Assembly: GCA_963822985.1 (NCBI GenBank)
Contig: CAWGJU010000006.1
Location: 682,001-746,000, forward strand
Direction of reading: 5' to 3'
Length of the DNA: 64,000 nt
From: Thermohalobaculum sp963822985
GTDB lineage: Bacteria > Pseudomonadota > Alphaproteobacteria > Rhodobacterales > Rhodobacteraceae
Shown: positions 57,729-64,000 of the stretch, in pieces
Layout of the letters: every line of letters begins with the position of its first letter
Numbering within the stretch: the first letter of the stretch is position 1
Translations under genes and position numbers: made by a program
The notes under the pieces: model-generated
Database searches by the model: none
What the model was told of the DNA's origin: nothing
What the model saw: the letters and a program-made list of their open reading frames with translations, nothing else

Positions 57729-58853
57729 CGTGCCGCCTCAACCGCCGCCCTGACCGCATCGTCCATCAGGTCGAAGGGCTCGATGCCCAGTTCGCGGCGG
57801 ACAAGATCCACGGCCTCGTCCTCGCCGGTGCCGTGGATCGTGGAATAGACGGGGATCGGGGGCCGGAGCTCCTTCCACGCGGTGACGACGCCCTCGGCCA
57901 TGACGTCCGTGCGGGCAAATGCGCCGCAGAAGTTAACCAACAGCGAGCGAATGTTCGGGTTCTTGAGCAGAATCGGAGAGCGCGGTCTTGGACTTGGTAT
58001 AGGCTTCGCCGCCGATCTCGAGGAAGTTGGCCGGGGCGCCGCCGTAATGCGTGATCGCGTCCATGGTCGTCATCGTGAGCCCGGCGCCGTTCGCCAGCAC
58101 GCCGACCGAGCCGCCGAGCTCGATGTATTTGAGGCCGGCCTGCGCCGCCTCCGCCTCGAGCGGCGTCAGCCGGTCAGGCGTGCCATTGCCGGCGATCTCG
58201 GCCTGGCGCGACAGCGCGGCATCGTCGAGGACGAGCTTGCAGTCGAGCGCCACCACCTCGCCGTCGCGCGTCACCACGAGCGGGTTGATCTCGACCAACT
58301 CGACGTCGTGCTGCCGGTAGAGGCGGTAGAGGCGGACCAGCGTCTCGGCGATCCGCTTCTCGACTGCCGAATCGAAGCCCAGCCCGGACAGGGCGGTCGC
58401 GGCGGCGCCGGGCTCGAGCCCGGCGCCGATGTCGATCGGCAGATGCCGCATCGCCTGCGGGTCGCGCTCGGCCGCCTCCTCGACGTCCATGCCGCCCAGG
58501 GGCGAGAACAGCAGCATCGGGCCGCGCGTCGCGGGGTCGCAGAGGATGGCGGCGTAAAGCTCGCGGGCGATCGGCACCTGCGCCTCGACGAGCAGCTTTT
58601 CGACCCGGTGGCCGGCGATCTCGAGCGCGAGGATCGTTGCGGCCGCGGTGCGCGCCTCGTCGGGCGTGGCGGCGAGGCGGATCCCGCCGGCCTTGCCGCG
58701 CTTGCCGGTCGGGACCTGGGCCTTCACGACGCAGGGGCCGAGCTCGGCGGCGGCGGCAGCGGCTTTGTCGGGCGTGGTCGCCGGCCGGGATGGCGGGACG
58801 GCGATGCCGGCCTGCGCGAGCAGGGGCTTGGCGGCGTGTTCCTCGAAGTTCAT
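57725..58853 (-). pseudogene. ADP-forming acyl-CoA ligase, beta subunit (SucC-like), one frameshift
   Basis: The ATP-grasp subunit of the SucCD-like ligase: MNFEEHAAKPLLAQAGIAVP, CVVKAQVPTGKRGKAGGI, VEINPLVVTRDGEVVALDCK, then GGAPANFLEIGGEAY. One extra base near 57974 (coding strand CTCCGATTCTG) shifts the frame before LLKNPNIRSLLVNFCGAFAR. Repair gives 375 residues. The start at 58853 is preferred over 58862, to match the family N-terminus; the ribosome site is weak. It lies 79 bp downstream of the aldehyde dehydrogenase, with a hairpin between. Confidence 0.85.
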
Positions 58854-58886
58854 GGCTGCCATTGGGGCGAGGACCCCCTCCCCGAT

Positions 58887-58907
58887 CCTCCCCCTTGCAG
58901 GGGGAGG
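58887..58907. repeat. CCTCCCCC-TTGCA-GGGGGAGG hairpin between dehydrogenase and SucC-like genes
   Basis: An 8-bp perfect G+C stem (CCTCCCCC / GGGGGAGG, loop TTGCA) in the 79-bp gap. It is similar to the palindrome at 33366-33390. It might attenuate or stabilise the transcript downstream of the dehydrogenase gene. Confidence 0.45.
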
Positions 58908-58932
58908 GGACGCCTTCGGCCAAAGTGCGCGC

Positions 58933-60360
58933 TCATTTGCCGTACTTTGCCCAATGGGCGCCGAAGAGCTCCTCCTCGGGCGGCTTGTCCTCGGGGATCG
59001 TGGTCACGAGGTGCGTGATGTTGATGAAGTGTCGCCAGTTCAGGTTCTCCGAGATCGTATTGCCGGCCCAGGTCCCGCAGCCCATGGAGAGCGTGAAGGG
59101 CAGCGCGTTGTCGAAGCTGCCGCCATTGCCGAAAGTGTGCGCCTGGTTGACGAGCACGCGGACGACGTCGGTCTCGGCGGCAAGCTCCCGCGCATGGGCG
59201 AGGTCCTTGGTGTGGATGCCGACCGAATGACCCTTGCCGGTGACGTTCAGGATCGCGGTGGCGAGTCGTTTCGCGTCCGCGAAGTCGCGGGCCCTGTAGA
59301 CCGTCAGCACGAGGGAAAGCTTCTCGTCGGCGAAGCCGTTCTTGCCGCCGACGCCGTCTTCCTCGACCATGAAGAACTTGCTCGCTTTGGCCTTGTCGGG
59401 CAGCCCCATAACCTCGGCGGTGATTTCGGCGTCCTTGGCGATGACCCGCCGGTTCAGCTTGCCGTTGACCCAAAGGGTGCTGGCGACGCCTGCCTTTTCC
59501 TCCGGGCCGCAGCGCCAACCGCCCGCGCGCTCCAGCGCGGCGATGGCGTCCTCATAGATGGCGTCGAGGAGGATGACGGCGTTCTCGGACGAGCAGGAGG
59601 TCGCGTTATCGAAGATCTTCGACGCCGTGATCTTGGCGGCTGCGTCGTCCAGGTCGGCGGTCTCGTCGATGATCACCGGCACGTTGCCCGCGCCGACGCC
59701 GATCGCCGGCGTGCCCAACTCCATGGCGCGCTTCACATTGTTCTGGCTGCCGGTGACGACGGCGAGGTCGCATTGCTCGAGCAGCGACTGCGTCATCTCC
59801 TTGGTGACGGAGGCGGGCAGGATCTGGACCAGATCGACCGGGTGGCCGGTCTTGGCGAGCTCGGCGCGCATCAGCTCGACCGTCCTGGCGGTCGTCGCAT
59901 AGCCGGCGGGCGAGGGAGCGATGATCACGGCGTTGCCGCCCTTCAGCGCCATCATCGCCTTGTTGACGGGCGTCGCCGCGGGGTTGGTCGAGGGGCAGAC
60001 GGCGCCGACGACGCCGACGGGCTTGCCGTATTTGACGATGCCGCGAGCGGAATCCTCCTCGATCACGCCCACTGTGCGGGCGCGCATCAGGTCGCGCAAG
60101 GTGCCAAAGGTCTTGCGCTGGTTCTTGACGACCTTGCTCGGCACATTGCCCAGCCCCGTGTCCTCGACGGCCAGCTCGGCCAGCATCCGGGCGTTCTCGG
60201 GCTTGTAGATCGACCAGGCGAGCGCGGTCACGGCCTCGTCCACGCGGGCCTGATCGTGGTTCTCGTAGGCTGCTATCGCGGCCCTGCCGCGCGAGACGAG
60301 CTCCGCCACCTTGCCGGCCTCGGTGTCGGCGGTGGAGACGGCGGCTGGTTCGGCGGACAT
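58933..60360 (-). CDS. Acylating aldehyde dehydrogenase, sulfoacetaldehyde dehydrogenase-like
   Basis: A 475-residue CoA-acylating aldehyde dehydrogenase. Catalytic Cys is in FDNATSCSSENAVILL, with GKPVGVVGAVCPSTNPAATPVNKAMMAL, GAGNVPVIID and the C-terminal MGCGTWAGNTISENLNW. The overall sequence recalls SauS, the NADP-dependent acylating sulfoacetaldehyde dehydrogenase, and related acetaldehyde/succinate-semialdehyde types. The start at 60360 has GGAGGAG. With the downstream SucCD-like ligase it would interconvert a carboxylate, its CoA ester and its aldehyde. No sulfoacetaldehyde acetyltransferase or sulfonate transporter is in the window, so the sulfonate role is only a suggestion. Confidence 0.82.
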   Translation of the reverse strand: MSAEPAAVSTADTEAGKVAELVSRGRAAIAAYENHDQARVDEAVTALAWSIYKPENARMLAELAVEDTGLGNVPSKVVKNQRKTFGTLRDLMRARTVGVIEEDSARGIVKYGKPVGVVGAVCPSTNPAATPVNKAMMALKGGNAVIIAPSPAGYATTARTVELMRAELAKTGHPVDLVQILPASVTKEMTQSLLEQCDLAVVTGSQNNVKRAMELGTPAIGVGAGNVPVIIDETADLDDAAAKITASKIFDNATSCSSENAVILLDAIYEDAIAALERAGGWRCGPEEKAGVASTLWVNGKLNRRVIAKDAEITAEVMGLPDKAKASKFFMVEEDGVGGKNGFADEKLSLVLTVYRARDFADAKRLATAILNVTGKGHSVGIHTKDLAHARELAAETDVVRVLVNQAHTFGNGGSFDNALPFTLSMGCGTWAGNTISENLNWRHFINITHLVTTIPEDKPPEEELFGAHWAKYGK

Positions 60361-60391
60361 GGGCGCTCCTCCCGGGTGGCGGTGATCGGTC

Positions 60392-61120
60392 TCACATTGC
60401 CGCGACGGCTGGCGCGCCGCTAGGGGCAGAGCCGGCGGTCCGCCGGCGCCACAGCGCGGCGTCGCCGAGCTCGCCCACGAAGGCCGCATGCGCCGCGCGC
60501 TCGGCCTCGCTCAGCCGCGGGCGAAGCGGGCGCGGCCGCGGCGGGACGACCCAGTCGCGCGGGCCGGCCGAGGAGGAAGTCGCCGCGGCCGGGAGCCCGA
60601 GCCCCTGCTGGCGACCGCCGAGAAGCTCGAGATAGACCTCGGCCAGCAGCTGGCTGTCGAGCAGCGCTCCATGCAGGGTACGCGCCGCGCAGTCGACGCC
60701 AAAGCGCTTGCAGAGCGCATCGAGCGAGACCTGGGCGCCGGGGAACCGCCGCTTGGCCAGGTCCAGCGTGTTGACGCAGCGGGTCATCGGCAGCGCCGGG
60801 CGCCGCAGGCGCCCGAACTCGGCATTCAGGAAGGCGATGTCGAAGCCGGCATTGTGGATGACCAGCGGCGCTTCGGCCAGAAAGGCGATCAGCGCCTCGG
60901 CGACCGCGGCAAAGACCGGCTTGTCGCGCAGGAAGGCGTCGTCGAGGCCGTGCACGGCCTGCGCCTCGCGCGGCATCGAGCGTTCCGGGTTGATGTACTG
61001 GTGAAAGACCCGGCCGGTCGGCATATGGTTGACCAGCTCGATCGCGCCGATCTCGACGATCCGGTGGCCATCGGCCGGGTCGAGGCCCGTCGTCTCGGTG
61101 TCGAGCACGATCTCACGCAT
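60392..61120 (-). CDS. dnaQ: DNA polymerase III epsilon subunit
   Basis: The 3'-5' proofreading exonuclease of the replicative polymerase. ExoI DTETTGLDP, ExoII VIHNAGFDIAFLNAEF and ExoIII-epsilon HGALLDSQLLAEVYLEL are all present; 242 residues is normal. The C-terminal region after residue 185 is Pro/Arg-rich and includes the segment that contacts the alpha subunit. The start overlaps the coaE end by 8 bp. Last gene of the ppsR-maf-aroE-coaE-dnaQ cluster. Confidence 0.95.
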   Translation of the reverse strand: MREIVLDTETTGLDPADGHRIVEIGAIELVNHMPTGRVFHQYINPERSMPREAQAVHGLDDAFLRDKPVFAAVAEALIAFLAEAPLVIHNAGFDIAFLNAEFGRLRRPALPMTRCVNTLDLAKRRFPGAQVSLDALCKRFGVDCAARTLHGALLDSQLLAEVYLELLGGRQQGLGLPAAATSSSAGPRDWVVPPRPRPLRPRLSEAERAAHAAFVGELGDAALWRRRTAGSAPSGAPAVAAM

Positions 61121-61712
61121 GCGCCGCTCCCCTCAGCTCGGCTATGATCCGGGCCACCTGCCGCCGAACGGGCTCGAGGCCCTGCCCGGTGTCGATGACG
61201 AAGTCCGCCCGCACCCGTTTTTCCTCGTCCGGGAGCTGTTTTGCAAGGATGGCGGCGAACGCCTCCTCGGTCATGCCGGGGCGCGACAGGACGCGGTCGC
61301 GCTGGATGTGCGCCGGCGCGGTGGCCACCGCCACCCGGTCAAGCCATCTCTCGGCCCCGGTCTCGTAGAGGAGAGGTATGTCGCAGAGGACGAGCTCGTG
61401 CCCCTCGGCCCGCGTGCGGTCGAGAAACTCCGCCCGGTCCGCAGCGACGAGCGGGTGGACCGCCGCCTCGATCTGCGCGAGCAGATCGGGGTTGGCGAGA
61501 ATCGCCGCGCGCAGCCGCGCCCGGTCCGTGCCCATCTCTCCGACGGCATGGGGCACCAGCGCGGCAAGCGCCCGGCTGCCGGCGCCATCGGGGCCGTAAA
61601 GCCGGTGGACGGCGGCATCGGCGTCCCAGACCGGCACGCCGGCCTCGGCGAACATCGCCGCGGTCGTCGTTTTCCCCATGCCGATCGAGCCTGTCAGGCC
61701 CAGAACGATCAT
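61113..61712 (-). CDS. coaE: Dephospho-CoA kinase
   Basis: The final step of coenzyme A synthesis: phosphorylation of the ribose 3'-OH. The 199-residue protein has the P-loop GLTGSIGMGKTTTAAMF, then DADAAVHRLYGPDG, LVLCDIPLLYETG and RDRVLSRPGMTEEAF, the family signature set. The start at 61712 overlaps aroE by 4 bp. Confidence 0.96.
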   Translation of the reverse strand: MIVLGLTGSIGMGKTTTAAMFAEAGVPVWDADAAVHRLYGPDGAGSRALAALVPHAVGEMGTDRARLRAAILANPDLLAQIEAAVHPLVAADRAEFLDRTRAEGHELVLCDIPLLYETGAERWLDRVAVATAPAHIQRDRVLSRPGMTEEAFAAILAKQLPDEEKRVRADFVIDTGQGLEPVRRQVARIIAELRGAAHA

Positions 61713-62551
61713 GAACCTGCCGCGAGACAGGCTTCGCGCAACGCTTGCGTCACCTCAGGGTCCGTGCCGAACCAGGCGCGGAAACCGGGCCGGGCCTGAT
61801 GCAGCAACATGCCGAGCCCGTCGACCACCGGCATGCCGCGCTCGGACGCCCCGGCGAGAAGGGGCGTCACCAGCGGGTTGTAGACCATGTCCGTCACCAG
61901 CGCCGTCCGCGGTGCCGCGTCGAGGCGGAGTTCGAGCGGTGGCTTGGCGAGCATCCCCAGGCTGGTGGCGTTGACGATGATGGCCGCGCCTGCGAGCGCA
62001 TCCTCGCGCGCCGACCAGTCGACGACCTCGATCGGGCCGCCGATCTCCTGAGCGATCTCTTCGGCGCGAGCGCGCGTCCGGTTGGCGATGCGCAAGGCGG
62101 GCGCACCCGAGGCGAGCAGGACGTAAGCGGCTGCCCGTGCAGCGCCGCCGGCGCCGAGCAGGACCGCCGGACCGTCGGAGGGTTGCCAGGCAGGCGCCCC
62201 GGCACGAAGGTTGGCCATGAAGCCGAAGGCGTCCGTGTTGTCGGCCTCGATCGACCCATCCTGCCCGAAGATCAGCGTGTTCGCCGCACCGATCGCCCGG
62301 GCAGCCTCGCTCGCCCGGTCGGCGAGCGCCAGCGCCCGCCGTTTGTGCGGAACCGTGACGTTCACGCCCCGGAAGCCCGCCCGGGGCAAGGCGCCGAGCA
62401 CCGTCGAGAACGCGTCGGGTGCGATGCGGAGCGGCACGTAATGGCCGGCGATGCCGTGCTCGGCAAGCCAGTGCGCAAAGAGCACCGGCGATTTGCTGTG
62501 GCCGATCGGAAAGCCACAGACGCCGGCGAGGAGGGGCCGGTCGTCGCTCAC
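61709..62551 (-). CDS. aroE: Shikimate dehydrogenase, biosynthetic
   Basis: Reduces 3-dehydroshikimate to shikimate in aromatic amino-acid synthesis. The 280-residue protein has the canonical substrate motif GFPIGHSKSPVLF with SxS, catalytic Lys in NVTVPHKRRAL, dinucleotide loop LLGAGGAARAAAYVLL and NATSLGM. It overlaps maf and coaE by 4 bp each. It differs clearly from the shikimate dehydrogenase at 13 kb, whose SxS is altered and which sits in a catabolic operon. Confidence 0.95.
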   Translation of the reverse strand: MSDDRPLLAGVCGFPIGHSKSPVLFAHWLAEHGIAGHYVPLRIAPDAFSTVLGALPRAGFRGVNVTVPHKRRALALADRASEAARAIGAANTLIFGQDGSIEADNTDAFGFMANLRAGAPAWQPSDGPAVLLGAGGAARAAAYVLLASGAPALRIANRTRARAEEIAQEIGGPIEVVDWSAREDALAGAAIIVNATSLGMLAKPPLELRLDAAPRTALVTDMVYNPLVTPLLAGASERGMPVVDGLGMLLHQARPGFRAWFGTDPEVTQALREACLAAGS

Positions 62552-63141
62552 TCCACCAGAACCCCACGGGCGCGGAGGAAGCCCAGCACCTCGAGCAATG
62601 GCAGGCCGAGGACAGTGAAGTAGTCGCCCTCGACGCGCGAGAAGAGCTGCGCGCCGATCCCCTCGAGGTGATAGGCGCCGACGCTCGTCAGCGCCGCGTC
62701 CCCTACGCGCGCGAGATAGTGGTCGAGAAAGCCGTCCGAAAACGGCCGCATGACCAGCCTCGCCGTGCCGACATGCCGCCAGACGGGCCCGCCCTGCAGG
62801 ACGATGACTGCGGCGGATAGAAGGTCGTGCCGGCCGCCGCGCAGACGCTCCAGCTGCGCGCGCGCCTCCTCGAGGGTGGCGGGCTTGTCCAGGATCTCGC
62901 CACGATGGACCAGCACCTGGTCAGCGCCAAGCACGAGCGATGCTTGGTGCCGCGCTCCGACCCGAATGGCCTTCAACTCGGCGAGCTTGTCGGCGACATC
63001 GCGGGGCGGCGCCCCCTCGGCGAGCAGGGCCGCCTTGACGGCGGCCTCGTCGATCCGCGCCGGTTCGACGGCCACAGGGACACCGGCGTTACGCAGCAGG
63101 TCGGCGCGGATCGCGCTCGCGCTCGCCAGCACGACACTCAT
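62548..63141 (-). CDS. maf: Maf-family nucleotide pyrophosphatase
   Basis: Maf proteins hydrolyse non-canonical or modified NTPs to limit misincorporation. The 197-residue sequence begins MSVVLASASAIRADLLRNAG, close to the Maf Ser-x-R-R motif but with Ile before a single Arg, and has the catalytic Asp in LVLGADQVLVHRGEIL and YHLEGIGAQLFSRVEGDYF. The start at 63141 overlaps ppsR by 4 bp. The altered motif is seen in the YceF-like group, which prefers m7GTP in E. coli. Confidence 0.92.
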   Translation of the reverse strand: MSVVLASASAIRADLLRNAGVPVAVEPARIDEAAVKAALLAEGAPPRDVADKLAELKAIRVGARHQASLVLGADQVLVHRGEILDKPATLEEARAQLERLRGGRHDLLSAAVIVLQGGPVWRHVGTARLVMRPFSDGFLDHYLARVGDAALTSVGAYHLEGIGAQLFSRVEGDYFTVLGLPLLEVLGFLRARGVLVE

Positions 63142-63995
63142 CCGTCCAGCCGGCCCCTGCCGCGCAGGATGACGAGGATCGCCGCCGCCGTCTCCTCGAT
63201 CGAGCGCGTCGTGACGTCGATGACCGGGATCTCGTGCCTGTCGAAAAACAGCCGGGCGTCCGCGACCTCGACGCGGATCCGGGCGAGATCGGCATAGTCC
63301 GCGGCAAAACCCGCGCCGACCGCCTCGAGCCGCTGGGAGCGGATCTGGCCAAGGCGCGCCGGGCTGGCAGTGAGGCCGACAACCGGAACCCCAGCCTCGA
63401 TCGCGGCGAAGAGCGCCCGATCGGGCTCGGTCTTCGGCAGCAGCGGGACATTCGCCGCCTTGATGCCTCGATAGGCGAGATAGATGCATGTCGGCGTCTT
63501 CGAGGTTCGGGATACACCCGTCAAGATCACATCGGCCTGCAGCAGGCGCTGGCCGAGCGCGCCATCGTCATGCGCCGTGGCGAAGTCGAGCGCCGAGATG
63601 CGGTTGAAATGGTCAGAGGTCACGCGATGCTGCAGGCCTGCCCGTTCAGCAGGCGGCTCGCCAAGATGCTCGGAAAGCGCCGCGATGACGGGGTCGAGGA
63701 CCGACGTCGCCCTGACGCCCAGACGCTCGCAGGCCTGCAGCAGCTGCAGGCGGCGCTGCGCGTCGGCGACTGTGTAGAGGACGGCGCCGGGGTGCAGCCC
63801 GAGCTCGTCGATCGCCGCCCGCATCTCGGCCGCCGTCCGAATCATCACCGACACGTGCAGCTCTGGGGCGACGCGCTGAAAGCGGGCGAGCGCCGCGCGA
63901 ACCACGGCATTCAGCGTCTCCCCCGTCGAGTCCGACACCAGGTGGACGTGCAGCGTGCTCGATCTGGCCGATCCCGGCTCTGTCATACGGGTCAT
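63138..63995 (-). CDS. PPSR-family pyruvate,phosphate dikinase or PEP synthetase regulatory kinase/phosphorylase
   Basis: A 285-residue DUF299 protein, a bifunctional enzyme that uses ADP to inactivate and Pi to reactivate PPDK or PEP synthetase. Motifs: HLVSDSTGETLNAVVRAAL, the P-loop-like VILTGVSRTSKTPTCIYLAYRG and LFDRHEIPVIDVTTRSIEETAA-type end (RHEIPVIDVTTRSIEE). The start is at 63995, five bases from the window edge, with 63986 as the alternative. It opens the cluster that runs to dnaQ. With pyk in the same window it bears on PEP-pyruvate balance. Confidence 0.93.
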   Translation of the reverse strand: MTRMTEPGSARSSTLHVHLVSDSTGETLNAVVRAALARFQRVAPELHVSVMIRTAAEMRAAIDELGLHPGAVLYTVADAQRRLQLLQACERLGVRATSVLDPVIAALSEHLGEPPAERAGLQHRVTSDHFNRISALDFATAHDDGALGQRLLQADVILTGVSRTSKTPTCIYLAYRGIKAANVPLLPKTEPDRALFAAIEAGVPVVGLTASPARLGQIRSQRLEAVGAGFAADYADLARIRVEVADARLFFDRHEIPVIDVTTRSIEETAAAILVILRGRGRLDG

Positions 63996-64000
63996 GATGT

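Overview
The window is about 70% G+C and packed with genes. Many neighbouring genes overlap by 4 bp (ATGA or GTGA) or 1 bp (TGATG). Gene content points to an alphaproteobacterium, probably in the Rhodospirillales/Geminicoccaceae area (an inference). The pointers are acnA next to ccmAB, pyruvate kinase next to N-formylglutamate amidohydrolase/DUF1244, an FnrN-type regulator with a complete cbb3 oxidase locus, and a ppsR-maf-aroE-coaE-dnaQ cluster. I saw no rRNA, tRNA, CRISPR array, insertion sequence or prophage.

Layout. 0-3 kb: a cut-off RidA-like gene, a Tat-exported peptide-type ABC binding protein, and a DUF2092 pair. 3-7.4 kb: aconitase, divergent from ccmA-ccmB, with 11-nt-phased repeats between them. 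7.5-9.4 kb: a LuxR solo and a DUF1206 membrane protein. 9.4-13.9 kb: a quinate/shikimate-to-protocatechuate operon (shikimate dehydrogenase, quiC, pcaH, pcaG, MmcQ/YjbR). 14-17.7 kb: a CocE/NonD hydrolase, an ATP-grasp-like protein and Ohr. 17.8-28 kb: the cbb3 region, with ccoG-ccoH-ccoI-ccoS on one strand and fnr, uspA and ccoN-[small ORF]-ccoO-ccoQ-ccoP on the other, plus three FNR boxes. 28-35.3 kb: two uncharacterised exported or membrane proteins, agmatinase, an XpaC-like protein, and a catabolic set (Ldh-type dehydrogenase, HpaI aldolase, AtuA-like protein and partner). 35.5-44.3 kb: two RND efflux systems facing away from each other. 44.3-50.6 kb: N-formylglutamate amidohydrolase fused to DUF1244, pyruvate kinase, a DEAD-box helicase, a MATE exporter and a 2OG-oxygenase-like protein. 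50.7-55.4 kb: a GST, GFA, thiolase, FadB/J group. 55.6-60.4 kb: a soluble aldose dehydrogenase and a SucCD-like ligase with an acylating aldehyde dehydrogenase. 60.4-64 kb: ppsR, maf, aroE, coaE, dnaQ.

Themes. The 17.8-28 kb block is one micro-oxic respiration unit: oxidase subunits, their copper and assembly factors, the oxygen-sensing regulator and its probable binding sites. The best candidate for something undescribed is a 90-residue, Arg/Cys-rich ORF with a duplicated LCRRFCR motif. It lies exactly between ccoN and ccoO and is joined to both by ATGA overlaps.

Quality caveat. Eleven genes are broken by single-base shifts. I count 19 indels: 16 insertions and 3 deletions. Nine insertions fall in the second RND operon. 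The broken genes otherwise look intact and include probable housekeeping genes such as aconitase, so many of these shifts may be read or assembly errors. I typed these genes as pseudogene because they cannot be read through as given, and state the repaired length for each.
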